Shown one piece after another: positions 38,602 through 48,019 of a stretch of 64,000 nt of DNA. Source of the DNA: an uncultured Pseudomonadota bacterium (GTDB lineage: Bacteria > Pseudomonadota > Gammaproteobacteria > Methylococcales > Methylomonadaceae); the NCBI GenBank assembly GCA_903870545.1, contig CAIQDI010000009.1, positions 1 through 64,000 of the forward strand, read 5' to 3'. The notes under the pieces were generated by a model. That model was not told the origin of the DNA. It saw nothing but the letters and a program-made list of their open reading frames with translations, and made no database searches. The first letter of the stretch is position 1. Every line of letters begins with the position of its first letter. Position numbers and translations under genes: made by a program.

Positions 38602-39981
38602 TTACTCGACGATTTTGCCGCCTACGACTTTTTGTTTGCCTTTCAAACCAATGGCGAAATGCGTTAAATAATCGTTTGGTTTTTGTGCATCGAAAGAAAC
38701 TTTGTCGATGAAATCGGTTTGTGCGGCTTTGAAACCGCTGTCGTTTTCAGCAGGAAAATCACTCGCTTTGGCTTTGCCTTCGGCAATCAATTCTTTTGCA
38801 GCGGCTTGATAAACGTCAGGTCGGAAGGTTTTTTTAGCAGTTTCTAAATACCAACTATCGGGTTTGGGTTCGTTGATTTGTCCCCAACGACGCATTTGCG
38901 TTAGATACCAAACTGCGCCGCTGTAATAGGGATAACTTGCGTTGCCACGGAAAAACACATTGAAATCAGGCAATGCGCGTTTGTCGCCTTTTTCATATTC
39001 AAACGTGCCAGTCATGCTGTTCGATAAAACACGAATATCCGCGCCCACATATTTGGCATCGGAAATAATTTTGATAGCTTCGGGACGGTTTTTATTTTTA
39101 TCGGCATCGAGCCACATGGACGCGCGAATTAGGGCTTTCACCACGGCGATGTGCGTGTTGGGATTTTTATCTGCCCATTCTTTTGTTACACCGAACACTT
39201 TTTCAGGAACGTCTTTCCACAATTCATCATCAGTCACGACGGGAACGCCAACACCTTTTGCAACGGCTTGTTGATTCCACGGTTCACCGACGCAATAACC
39301 GAAAATCGTACCCGCTTCGAGCGTGGATGGCATTTGCGGCGGTGGCGTGACCGATAAAAATGCGTCTGCATCAATTTGTCCGCCAATATCTTGCGGTGGC
39401 GCGTAATAACCAGGGTTGATGCCGCCCGCAGCCAACCAATAACGTAATTTCATATTGTGGCTGGAAACCGGAAACGTCATGCCCATGTTGAAGGCTTTGC
39501 CAGCTTTTTTGAAATCTTCAATCACGGGTTTCAGCGCGTCAGCTTTAATCGGGTGAATCGGTTTACCATCTTTGGCGGGAATATTCGGTTTCATTTTTGC
39601 CCAAACGTCATTTGAAACGGTAATTGCGCTGCCGTTCAATCCCATACCGAATGCGGTAATTACGTCGGCTTTTGTACCAAAACCAATCGTTGCGCCGAGC
39701 GGAACAGGTGCTAGCATGTGCGAGCCGTCAAGTTCACCGCTAATCACGCGATCTAAAACGACTTTCCAATTCGCTTGCGCTTCGAGTTTGACGAAAAGTC
39801 CTTCTTCTTCAAAAAAGCCTTTTTCAGCGGCAATCGCCAGCGGTGCCATGTCAGTGAGTTTGATAAAGCCGAATTTTAAATCAGGTTTTTCGATATTTTT
39901 GACGGCGAAAGCGGAGGTTGAAATTGACGCGAGGGCGATGGCTAAAACGAGCGGTTTGAAAACGAATTTTGAAACTGGCAT
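38602..39981 (-). CDS. nrtA: Nitrate ABC transporter substrate-binding protein
   Basis: This 459-residue periplasmic binding protein of the NrtA/CmpA family has a Sec signal peptide ([19 protein letters not shown]..., cleavage near residue 26, AFA). Family motifs are [37 protein letters not shown] and [17 protein letters not shown]. No lipobox cysteine is visible, unlike cyanobacterial NrtA, so it is probably soluble. It is the first gene of the operon and is preceded by a sigma-54-type promoter. Confidence 0.92.
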   Translation of the reverse strand: MPVSKFVFKPLVLAIALASISTSAFAVKNIEKPDLKFGFIKLTDMAPLAIAAEKGFFEEEGLFVKLEAQANWKVVLDRVISGELDGSHMLAPVPLGATIGFGTKADVITAFGMGLNGSAITVSNDVWAKMKPNIPAKDGKPIHPIKADALKPVIEDFKKAGKAFNMGMTFPVSSHNMKLRYWLAAGGINPGYYAPPQDIGGQIDADAFLSVTPPPQMPSTLEAGTIFGYCVGEPWNQQAVAKGVGVPVVTDDELWKDVPEKVFGVTKEWADKNPNTHIAVVKALIRASMWLDADKNKNRPEAIKIISDAKYVGADIRVLSNSMTGTFEYEKGDKRALPDFNVFFRGNASYPYYSGAVWYLTQMRRWGQINEPKPDSWYLETAKKTFRPDVYQAAAKELIAEGKAKASDFPAENDSGFKAAQTDFIDKVSFDAQKPNDYLTHFAIGLKGKQKVVGGKIVE

Positions 39982-40031
39982 AACACAACTCCGTAAAGTG
40001 ATTAAAGTGATTGAAACATCACAGTCGTTAT

Positions 40032-40047
40032 TGCAGGTTCAATGCCA
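40032..40047 (-). promoter_or_regulatory. Sigma-54 promoter of the nrt-nasA operon
   Basis: Read on the minus strand, TGGCATTGAACCTGCA matches the -24/-12 consensus, with GG and GC exactly ten bases apart. It lies about 50 bases upstream of the nrtA start codon, a normal distance. It suggests NtrC-type activation under nitrogen limitation. Confidence 0.75.
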
Positions 40048-40213
40048 CAAGTTTGAAAGCCGTTTTTTATTTTTATCCAATTGAATTTTAAAACTATAAT
40101 TTTTTGTGCGGTGATTTTCATTTGTAAATATGCCGTTTTTATTTGGTGCAGTCAGTATGAAAATGAATATCTTTGCACCAAAAGAAAGCACCAAAAAAAT
40201 GCAGCAAAATCAA

Positions 40214-41425
40214 TCAATAAACCTTGCCAAAAATCAGCTTATTTCGTATTTCAAAAACGTTCGTTTTCTTTTCGAGTAATTCTTGGTACCAACTGCCATC
40301 AGCGGTGTCACCGTATAAAACCGCGCCGATTAACTGATTCGCTTTCAATACCAACTTTTTATAAATGCCCAACGCGGGGTCAGAAAACGTAATACTTTCA
40401 CTTTCCGCATCGCCCACAAAATCACCCACTGAAAATAATTGAATTCCCGTGACTTTCAATTTTGTCGCGGTTGGCAAAGTGATGTATTCCGCCACACCGT
40501 GTGCGCTGAGATGATTCGCGCACACTTTCGCTTGTTCAAACAGTGGCGCGACTAAGCCAAACGTCGCGCCACGATGTTGAATACACTCGCCGACCGCGTA
40601 AATGCTGGGGTCATAACTTTGCAACGTATCATTCACCACAATCCCGCGTTCACAATACAAACCCGCTTCTTTTGCTAACGCCATATTCGGTTCAACGCCA
40701 ATCGCGGTAATAAACAAATCACACGCCAACGCGCTGCCATCTTCAAATTGCGCCGCGATAATGTGTTTATCACCGTTGCCAATTAACCGCTGTAATTTTG
40801 CCGACATTTTGAACACAATGCCGCGTTGTTCGAGTTCAGTTTGTAATAATTTCGCCGCCGTTTTATCAAGTTGGCGATTGAGTAAAATTTCATTGCTGTG
40901 AACCACCGTGACTTCCATGCCGCGCAACGCCAGCCCATTCGCTGCTTCTAAACCCAATAATCCGCCGCCCAAAACCACCGCTTTTTTGTGCGTGCGGCTG
41001 TAATCAAGCATTTTATTTACATCCACAATGTCCCGAAAACTAATCACGCCCTCTAAATTATTGCCTTCCACTTTGGGCAAAATCGCTTTTGAACCCGTCG
41101 CAATTAACAATCGGTCATAACTGGCAGTCGTGCCGTCAATCGCAATGACTTTTTTGTAACCGCGTTCGATTCGCGCTACGGCTTTTTTCTCGCCGGCGTG
41201 TAATTTTATTTTGTTATCGACGTACCATTGGCGCGGATTGATGACGATGTCTTCAACCGTTTTATCGCCCGCTAAAACCGCTGATAACATAATGCGATTG
41301 TAGTTGCCGTAAGGTTCTGCGCCGAAAACGGTAATTTCATATTGGTCAGGTGACGCGCTCAATAATTCTTCAATTGTTCGCATTCCTGCCATTCCGTTGC
41401 CAATAACGACTAATCTTTGTTTCAT
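40214..41425 (-). CDS. FAD-dependent NAD(P)H oxidoreductase, NasC/NirB-N-like
   Basis: This 403-residue flavoprotein is homologous to the N-terminal half of NirB: FAD motif LVVIGNGMAGMRTIEEL, NAD motif VVLGGGLLGLEAANGL, and IYAVGECIQHRGATFGLVAPL near the end. The frame is open from 41599 but that overlaps the antiporter gene; the ATG at 41425 gives the proper start MKQRLVVIGNG. With nasA nearby it is the natural candidate for the electron donor to NasA (NasC role). It lacks the 2Fe-2S and siroheme domains of NirB. Confidence 0.82.
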   Translation of the reverse strand: MKQRLVVIGNGMAGMRTIEELLSASPDQYEITVFGAEPYGNYNRIMLSAVLAGDKTVEDIVINPRQWYVDNKIKLHAGEKKAVARIERGYKKVIAIDGTTASYDRLLIATGSKAILPKVEGNNLEGVISFRDIVDVNKMLDYSRTHKKAVVLGGGLLGLEAANGLALRGMEVTVVHSNEILLNRQLDKTAAKLLQTELEQRGIVFKMSAKLQRLIGNGDKHIIAAQFEDGSALACDLFITAIGVEPNMALAKEAGLYCERGIVVNDTLQSYDPSIYAVGECIQHRGATFGLVAPLFEQAKVCANHLSAHGVAEYITLPTATKLKVTGIQLFSVGDFVGDAESESITFSDPALGIYKKLVLKANQLIGAVLYGDTADGSWYQELLEKKTNVFEIRNKLIFGKVY

Positions 41426-41459
41426 TTGCTGCACCTGTTCTGAATATGAAATGCCTGAA

Positions 41460-42989
41460 TTAAGCGAAAAACATTTTTTTTGCCAAATAGGAACCGGCTT
41501 GGGTGAGCGGATGAATAATAAAATCTGCCCCCGATGATTCCAACGCCGCTTGTTCTTCAATGAAATAGCAAAGTGTTCCAATGTGACCTTTAAAACCACG
41601 TTTTCTTAATCGAAATGTTGCGGCGCAACGGGCTTCAAAATCAGGCATCGTTAAAAGAATGCCTTTCACATGGTCAAGTCGTAATCCGTTTAATAATTCA
41701 ACGTCTTCAGCGTCACCGTAGACAACCCGTCGTCCATCGGCGAGTAATTTTTCTAAAATGGTCGGATCGGCATCAAATCCCACCACACGTTGTTCTTTTT
41801 CGTGCAACGCCAAATATGCAGACGTTCCCGTTCGTCCCATGCCAAAAATAAGCCATTCCGCCACACCAATGCTGTCTGGTAAATGATCGGGACGTTTACC
41901 TTTTCGTTCAAATCGAATTAAAAAAGGTTCTAAAACCGAAAAAATCCGGTGTGAAAAACGGTTTAATGGAGCCGCAATCGCCAATGAAGCTGCCACCGCC
42001 AAACTGATTGTTGCTTGCCATTGTGGGGATAATAAATCAGCTTTCACCACAGCTTCCGTCGTAATCAATGCAAATTCGCTGTAGGTCATTAACGCCAACG
42101 ATGAAATAAACGCCGTTCGAGCGCGTAATCCAAAAAATACATATAACATAAAAAATAATGCGCCTTGCAATGGCAACATTAACAATAAAAAAATGGCATC
42201 TTTGACTTGTTCCAAACTCGGTAATGCGCTCAAACCAATTTGAATAAAAAAGGCGACCAATAAAATTTCTTTAAGTCCCCACAACTTGTTGGCAATGTCT
42301 TCTGTTTTGGTATGTGATGCCAATGTAATACCCATTAACAACGCGCCAATATCCGCTGAAACGCCAACACGATTTGCAATAGCACTTCCCGCTAATGCGA
42401 AAAATACACCGAGTAATAATCGTAAATCATCGCTGTGTGTGGCGGATAATAATCGATGTGCCAACGGACGAATTAACGGTAAAGCTAATAATCCAAATGC
42501 CCACGGACTTGGCGTTTTTCCATTTGCCACCGCTAATAATCCAATCGCGATAATGTCTTGTAAAATTAAAATACTCAACACGTCACGTCCATGAAGTGTT
42601 GATAATTCGTTATTGTCTTCGAGAACTTTAATCGCCAATACGGTACTCGAAAAAGCCAAACTCGCCCCCAATATCAAGCCGCCCGTAAGATGCCCGTCTT
42701 GCCAAATAAAAAGCGCGACTGAAATTCCGGTGACAATTATCAAATGCAAACTGCCCACATTTAAAACTTCACGTTTTATCAGCGAACGCGGTTTTATTTT
42801 TAAGCCGACGGTAAAAAGTAACAATTCAATGCCTACGTCAGCAAGATGACTCAGCGTCGGCGAGGTCGCAATTTCAAAAAAATTTAAAACGTATCCAGCC
42901 AGCAAATAACCGACTAACGGCGGCAGAAACAAATGATTAGCGATGAGTCCAATAAAATACGCGCTGCCTAAAAAAATCACTTCATCCAT
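41460..42989 (-). CDS. CPA2-family cation/proton antiporter with RCK domain (YbaL/KefB-like)
   Basis: This 509-residue protein has about 12 membrane segments (residues 1-355) of the Na+/H+ exchanger fold and a cytoplasmic RCK/TrkA-N domain (about 378-509) with the nucleotide motif LIFGMGRTGTSAY. It lies between nirD and the NasC-like gene with 112- and 34-base gaps. A role in ion or pH balance during nitrate assimilation is only suggested by position; potassium or sodium specificity cannot be read from the sequence. Confidence 0.85.
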   Translation of the reverse strand: MDEVIFLGSAYFIGLIANHLFLPPLVGYLLAGYVLNFFEIATSPTLSHLADVGIELLLFTVGLKIKPRSLIKREVLNVGSLHLIIVTGISVALFIWQDGHLTGGLILGASLAFSSTVLAIKVLEDNNELSTLHGRDVLSILILQDIIAIGLLAVANGKTPSPWAFGLLALPLIRPLAHRLLSATHSDDLRLLLGVFFALAGSAIANRVGVSADIGALLMGITLASHTKTEDIANKLWGLKEILLVAFFIQIGLSALPSLEQVKDAIFLLLMLPLQGALFFMLYVFFGLRARTAFISSLALMTYSEFALITTEAVVKADLLSPQWQATISLAVAASLAIAAPLNRFSHRIFSVLEPFLIRFERKGKRPDHLPDSIGVAEWLIFGMGRTGTSAYLALHEKEQRVVGFDADPTILEKLLADGRRVVYGDAEDVELLNGLRLDHVKGILLTMPDFEARCAATFRLRKRGFKGHIGTLCYFIEEQAALESSGADFIIHPLTQAGSYLAKKMFFA

Positions 42990-43101
42990 TAAAATTCTCT
43001 CTTGTGCGTTTTGTAATTATTTCAGTCTAACAAACCGACTTTAATAACACGAATCAAAACAAGGCAAAAACGCCTAAAGAGAAAAATTAAGCGTCACCAA
43101 T

Positions 43102-43425
43102 TCATAAATTGACTCCGATTTGAACGGTGTCGTTTTCAATGCGGCTCGCATAAACAGGCAAAATCACGCTTTCATCTTCCAAACAAACGCCCGTTTCTAA
43201 ATTGAAATGTTGTTTATAAAGCGGTGAAGCCACAACGATTTGACCTTTTAAATCGCCAATTACGCCACGCGATAACACGTTTGCGTTGCCGAATGGGTCA
43301 AAATTGCTAACCGCATAAACCGTATTTTTCACATAAAACAGCGCGATTTGTTCACCGTTTACCAACGCGCAAATCCCCGAATCATCTTGTAAATCTGAAA
43401 CGCTACACACGTTTAACCAATTCAT
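43102..43425 (-). CDS. nirD: Nitrite reductase (NADH) small subunit
   Basis: This 107-residue Rieske-fold protein lacks the cluster-binding Cys/His pairs, as is normal for NirD. Recognisable segments are EQIALFYV, VYAVSNFDPFGNANVLSRGVIGD and VVASPLYKQHFNLETGVCLED. It overlaps the nirB stop region by one base and works with NirB to reduce nitrite to ammonium. Confidence 0.95.
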   Translation of the reverse strand: MNWLNVCSVSDLQDDSGICALVNGEQIALFYVKNTVYAVSNFDPFGNANVLSRGVIGDLKGQIVVASPLYKQHFNLETGVCLEDESVILPVYASRIENDTVQIGVNL

Positions 43426-45962
43426 TACGCCACCTCCGTCAATTTAAAATGTTTGCGTTCGCCTTCATTAGCGGGACGAATTTGTCCACGTTCTTCAACG
43501 AAAATCACATTTTCATCGCGTTGGTCGCTGTTGACGAAATGGCGGAAACGTTTGAGTTTGGATTCGTCTTCGATGGTGGTTTTCCATTCGCATTGATAAG
43601 TGTCGATGACGTATTGCATCTGCGTTTCGAGCTGGACGCACAACGCTAATTTGTCGTCAATCACCACAGATTTCAAATAATCTAAACCGCCTTCCATGTT
43701 TTCCATCCAAACCGAGGTGCGTTGTAAACGGTCGGCGGTGCGAACGTAAAAGCTCAAAAATCGGTCGATGTATTTAATCAGCGTTTCTTTGTCCAAACCC
43801 GTGGCGAACAAATCGCCATGACGTGGTTTCATGCCGCCATTGCCGCAAACGTATAAATTCCAACCGTTTTCCGTGGCGATAATTCCCACGTCTTTGCTTT
43901 GCGCTTCGGCACATTCGCGCGTGCAACCTGAAACGGCGAATTTTATTTTGTGCGGCGAACGTAAACCTTTGTAACGGTTTTCGAGTTCAATTGCTAAACC
44001 GACGCTGTCATCCACGCCGAAACGACACCAAGTGCTGCCGACGCACGATTTCACGGTGCGAAGCGATTTGCCGTAAGCGTGACCCGATTCAAAACCCGCA
44101 TCGATTAACTCTTTCCAAATGTGTGGCAATTCATCCACTCGTGCGCCGAATAAATCGACGCGCTGACCACCTGTGATTTTGGTGTAAAGATTGTATTTTT
44201 TGCCGACTTGTCCGAGCGCAATCAACATATCAGGGCTGATTTCGCCGCCTGTGATGCGTGGCACGACGGAATAAGTGCCGTCTTTTTGCATGTTCGCTAA
44301 AAACGTGTCGTTCGTGTCTTGCAATCCAACGTGCGAATTTTCTAAAATAAAATCGTTCCATTGCGACGCAAGCATATTGCCAACGGTCGGTTTGCATACG
44401 TCACAGCCCAAACCTTTACCGTGTTTTTCAATCAAATCCGCAAAGGTTTTGATTTCGCCAACACGGATTAAGTCGAACAATTCTTGGCGCGTGAAAGCGA
44501 AATGTTCACATAAATCCGTGTTCACTTCGACACCTTGTTTGGTGAGTTCGGAATTCAACACGGATTTTAATAACGCGCCACACCCGCCGCAGCCTGTCGC
44601 GGCTTTGGTCGATGTTTTTAAATCGTCGATTGTTTGGCAACCCGCTTCAATCGCGGTGCAAATATCGCCTTTTGTGACGTTGAAACAGGAACAGATTTGT
44701 GCGGAATTCGGCAACGCATCGACACCCAAACCGACGGATTCATCGGAGCGGTGCGGCAAAATTAACGAATCGGGATTTTCGGGTAATTCGATGCCGTTTA
44801 AATAGTATTGCAACAACGTTCCGTAGCCCGAAGCGTCGCCCACTAATACCGCGCCGAGCAATTTTTTCTTATCGTGACTGACGACTAAACGCTTGTAAAT
44901 TTCATCCGAACCGTTTTGATAAGTGTAAACCAACGCGCCTTGGGATTTAGCGTGTGCATCGCCGATACTCGCCACGTCTACGCCCATCAATTTGAGTTTG
45001 GTACTCATATCTGCGCCGGTGAAAAGCGATTCTCGATTTTGCAAATCAGCGACAACAGTTCGTGCCATCGCGTAACCTGGTGCAACCAAACCGTAAATCA
45101 TGCCGTTCCACAACGCGCATTCGCCAATCGCGTAAATGTCGGGGTCGGAGGTTTTGCATTGATTGTTGATTTCAATTCCGCCGCGTGCGCCCATTGCTAA
45201 ACCTGAACTTCGCGCCAATTCGTCGCGGGGTCGAATGCCGGCCGAAAATAAAATTAAATCCGTTTCTAATTCTTCGCCATCGACAAAACACATTTTGTTC
45301 AGGCAATTTTCACCTGCGACAATTTCACGGGTATTTTTGCTGGTGTGAACGCGAATGCCTAAATTTTCGATTTTGTGCCGCAACATTGCGCCGCCCGCTT
45401 CGTCCATTTGCATTTCCATCAACCGTGGCGCGAATTGGACAATGTGCGTTTCTAGCCCTAAATCTTTCAAGGCTTTCGCGGCTTCCAAACCTAATAATCC
45501 GCCGCCAACCACCGTGCCGACTTTGCCAATTTTTGCAGAGGCAGCCATTTGTTCGAGGTCTTCAATCGTGCGATAAACCAAACAACTGGGGCGATTATTA
45601 CCGATGATGGGCGGAACGAAAGCGTAAGAACCTGTGGCGAAAACGACTTTATCGTAAGGAATCGTGATGCCTTTTTCAGACGTAACGGTTTTATTTACCC
45701 GATTAACGCTGACAACTTTGTCATTTAAATGAATCGTAATGCCGTTTTGTTCAAAAAATCCGTTTGGTACAAGTGATAAATCTTCAGCGGTTTTGCCTGC
45801 AAAAAATTCAGACAAATGCACGCGGTCATAAGCGGGACGAATTTCTTCGCAAAAGGTGACGATTTGATGGGTTTCTTTTAACGGGCTTTCGGCAAGTTGG
45901 CTTAAAAAATACTGTCCAACCATGCCATTTCCGATGACCACGAGCGTGGGTTTTGTGTTCAT
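43425..45962 (-). CDS. nirB: Nitrite reductase (NADH) large subunit
   Basis: NirB reduces nitrite to ammonia with NADH. The 845-residue protein has an FAD/NAD module (LVVIGNGMVGQYF; VVGGGLLGLEAAKAL), a BFD 2Fe-2S domain at about 430-480 (CSCFNVTKGDI...CGGC) and the siroheme/4Fe-4S domain with CVGSTWCRFG and CTRECAEAQSKDVG. The frame opens at 46007; the ATG at 45962 gives the family start. A sigma-54 promoter lies 37-52 bases upstream of it. Confidence 0.96.
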   Translation of the reverse strand: MNTKPTLVVIGNGMVGQYFLSQLAESPLKETHQIVTFCEEIRPAYDRVHLSEFFAGKTAEDLSLVPNGFFEQNGITIHLNDKVVSVNRVNKTVTSEKGITIPYDKVVFATGSYAFVPPIIGNNRPSCLVYRTIEDLEQMAASAKIGKVGTVVGGGLLGLEAAKALKDLGLETHIVQFAPRLMEMQMDEAGGAMLRHKIENLGIRVHTSKNTREIVAGENCLNKMCFVDGEELETDLILFSAGIRPRDELARSSGLAMGARGGIEINNQCKTSDPDIYAIGECALWNGMIYGLVAPGYAMARTVVADLQNRESLFTGADMSTKLKLMGVDVASIGDAHAKSQGALVYTYQNGSDEIYKRLVVSHDKKKLLGAVLVGDASGYGTLLQYYLNGIELPENPDSLILPHRSDESVGLGVDALPNSAQICSCFNVTKGDICTAIEAGCQTIDDLKTSTKAATGCGGCGALLKSVLNSELTKQGVEVNTDLCEHFAFTRQELFDLIRVGEIKTFADLIEKHGKGLGCDVCKPTVGNMLASQWNDFILENSHVGLQDTNDTFLANMQKDGTYSVVPRITGGEISPDMLIALGQVGKKYNLYTKITGGQRVDLFGARVDELPHIWKELIDAGFESGHAYGKSLRTVKSCVGSTWCRFGVDDSVGLAIELENRYKGLRSPHKIKFAVSGCTRECAEAQSKDVGIIATENGWNLYVCGNGGMKPRHGDLFATGLDKETLIKYIDRFLSFYVRTADRLQRTSVWMENMEGGLDYLKSVVIDDKLALCVQLETQMQYVIDTYQCEWKTTIEDESKLKRFRHFVNSDQRDENVIFVEERGQIRPANEGERKHFKLTEVA

Positions 45963-46326
45963 AACGTGTAACCTCAAAGTGCTGTTTGAAGTTAGTTTTG
46001 CAAACATAATGCCAACGTTAAACGACTTTGATTTTATTGTGCTTTATTCTTTTTAGTGAAGATAAAAACGGTGTTTTCATTCGGGCTATGCGTTGTCGTG
46101 GTGCAATAGTTCGAGCAGTTGGTTTTATTTAGTGCGAGGTGATAGTTTAAATTTTTTCAAAACTGAAAATTTCAATTGTTTGACTTATTTCTTGTAAATT
46201 GTTAGATTCAAAACGTCGGTGTTGGGTGTTGAAAACCATTACACGCTTCAATAAAAACCGATTATTTGCTCAAACGTTTCACTGTAACCTTTCGATTTAG
46301 ACTAAATTTACGAGGCGAAATACGTT
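45963..46326. other. Divergent intergenic region, nirB / subtilase
   Basis: These 364 bases hold the nirB sigma-54 promoter at the left and, at the right, the leader of the subtilase gene with a GAGGCG ribosome site just before 46327. Between them is AT-rich sequence without an open frame, RNA-like structure or repeat that I can support. Confidence 0.6.
45999..46014 (-). promoter_or_regulatory. Sigma-54 promoter of nirBD
   Basis: On the minus strand TGGCATTATGTTTGCA has the -24 GG and -12 GC ten bases apart, and TTGCA matches the -12 element exactly. The predicted start site is about 25 bases before the nirB ATG. It closely resembles the element before nrtA, so the two operons are probably co-regulated. 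Confidence 0.8.
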
Positions 46327-47745
46327 ATGAAAAATACTTCCTTTAAAGTTCAAATTTTGGCTTTAGCCATTCTCAGCGTTTTACCAGTTTCAAGTTATGC
46401 AGCGGCGAGTTGCTCAACACAATGTGATGCACTGCTTAATGTTGATAATGCCAATAATTCTAAAAACGATGATGCGCCGTCAGTTCCTGGTGAGTTATTA
46501 GTTCAATTTAAATCGAATGCTACCGAGACTGATAAAAAGCGGGTGAAAGACCTAATTCGTGCTGAAGTCGGCGATACGGTTCACTCGAAAGATAAGTTGA
46601 AAGGTGATTTGGTCATTATGAAGTACCAGCCCGATTTCACTACAAAAGCGGCGAAGGGTGCAATTGAATCCGATTCTGCTGTTGAGTTTGCTGAACCAAA
46701 CTATATTTACACGCATCAAGTAACCCCATTCGCTCCTAATGACTATTTTTACAATTTACTTTGGGGCATGCAAAGTGATGGTGAGCCTAATGGTACTTAT
46801 GGTAGCCAAGCCAGCACAGCGTGGGTGAATCGTTCCAATTGTCTTGGAAGCGACACAAAAAATCCTATTTATGTTGGTATCATTGACGAAGGCTATATGT
46901 ACACTCATGTTGATCTTGCCGCTAATGCTGGAAAAAATCCAGGTGAAATTGCAGGCAACAAAAAAGATGATGATAAAAACGGATACATTGATGACGTTTA
47001 CGGATGGGACTTTGATGGCAACAATAACTCCGTATTCGACGGTATTAACGACGATCACGGCACCCATGTTGCTGGCACGATTGGCGCGGTAGGTAACAAT
47101 ACAAGCGGCGTTGCTGGAATGTGCTGGCAAGTTAAACTGTTAAATGCCAAATTTTTAGGGAATCTTGGCGGAACGACAGCCAATGCGATTAAAGCAGTGG
47201 ATTATTTTACTAATTTGAAAAATAAAGGTGTAAACATCGTTGCAACAAATAACTCCTGGGGTGGCGGTGGTTTTTCTCAAGGATTAAAAGATGCCATTGA
47301 ACGCGCCAATACCGTAAACATTTTATTTGTTGTCGCTGCGGGAAATAATGCGAGCAACAATGACACGGCATTTTCTTATCCTGCCAGTTATGACAATAGC
47401 AACATTATTTCAGTGGCTTCAATCGTTTCAGATGGAACTTTATCGAATTTTTCAAATTACGGCGCAGTATCTGTAGATTTAGGCGCACCTGGTTCGAGCA
47501 TTGCTTCAACGATACCTGTTAAAAGTGGCGGTAGCGTTGTTTCAGGTTATGCGTATATGAGCGGAACATCAATGGCGACACCGCATGTAACAGGAGCTGT
47601 TGCACTTTATGCAGCCAATAATCCAGGTGCCACAGCAGTTCAAATTAAAGCCGCCATTCTTAAAGATACAACTCTTACTAGCTCGCTATCTGGTAAAACG
47701 GTCACAGGTGGGCGGCTTAATGTGAGTAGCCCATTGATTCCCTAA
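46327..47745 (+). CDS. Secreted subtilisin-like serine protease (S8)
   Basis: This 472-residue protein has a Sec signal peptide (about residues 1-26), an inhibitor-I9-like propeptide (about 53-130, starting VPGELLVQFKS) and a peptidase S8 domain. The triad is Asp187 (GIIDEGYMYTHVDL), His244 (DDHGTHVAG) and Ser415 (GTSMATPHVTG), with oxyanion Asn340 (VVAAGNN). IDEG replaces the commoner IDTG. There is no C-terminal anchor. It is monocistronic, ended by a strong terminator. It is expected to be an extracellular or periplasmic degradative protease. Confidence 0.92.
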   Translation: MKNTSFKVQILALAILSVLPVSSYAAASCSTQCDALLNVDNANNSKNDDAPSVPGELLVQFKSNATETDKKRVKDLIRAEVGDTVHSKDKLKGDLVIMKYQPDFTTKAAKGAIESDSAVEFAEPNYIYTHQVTPFAPNDYFYNLLWGMQSDGEPNGTYGSQASTAWVNRSNCLGSDTKNPIYVGIIDEGYMYTHVDLAANAGKNPGEIAGNKKDDDKNGYIDDVYGWDFDGNNNSVFDGINDDHGTHVAGTIGAVGNNTSGVAGMCWQVKLLNAKFLGNLGGTTANAIKAVDYFTNLKNKGVNIVATNNSWGGGGFSQGLKDAIERANTVNILFVVAAGNNASNNDTAFSYPASYDNSNIISVASIVSDGTLSNFSNYGAVSVDLGAPGSSIASTIPVKSGGSVVSGYAYMSGTSMATPHVTGAVALYAANNPGATAVQIKAAILKDTTLTSSLSGKTVTGGRLNVSSPLIP

Positions 47746-47763
47746 TCGCCCAAAACCGTCATC

Positions 47764-47796
47764 AAAGAAGCCAGCTTTTTTAGTGCTGGCTTCTTT
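47764..47796 (+). terminator. Rho-independent terminator of the subtilase gene
   Basis: A perfect 12-bp stem (AAAGAAGCCAGC / GCTGGCTTCTTT) with a 9-base loop is followed by GTTTT, about 20 bases after the stop codon. Confidence 0.92.
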
Positions 47797-48019
47797 GTTT
47801 TAAAAACTATTTTTCCAACACGTTTGTCGCAATCACAATTTTTCTCCATGTTCACATTCGTGCTATTCTCAAAACCAAGTTAGGTGCAAGTTATCAGGCT
47901 GACTTAGCCTTTGCGGTTTGCATTGATGAGCTAACGGAGGTCGCCAACTTCGTTGCATTTAACTTCATTTAATCATTTCAATTTCTTAACTGATTAACCA
48001 AAATGCGGCATGATGCAAA
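47797..48019. other. Intergenic region after the subtilase, with a possible folded segment
   Basis: The 223 bases between the subtilase terminator and the converging DUF262 gene hold no gene. At 47879-47935 GTTAG pairs with CTAAC around an inner AGGCT / AGCCT hairpin, and TGCAA could pair with TTGCA. This may be a small structured RNA or chance. Confidence 0.3.

Noticed and set aside
47879-47935. Integron attC site
   Set aside because: GTTAGGT and GCTAACG occur, but in the wrong order and without proper inner boxes; no integrase is near.
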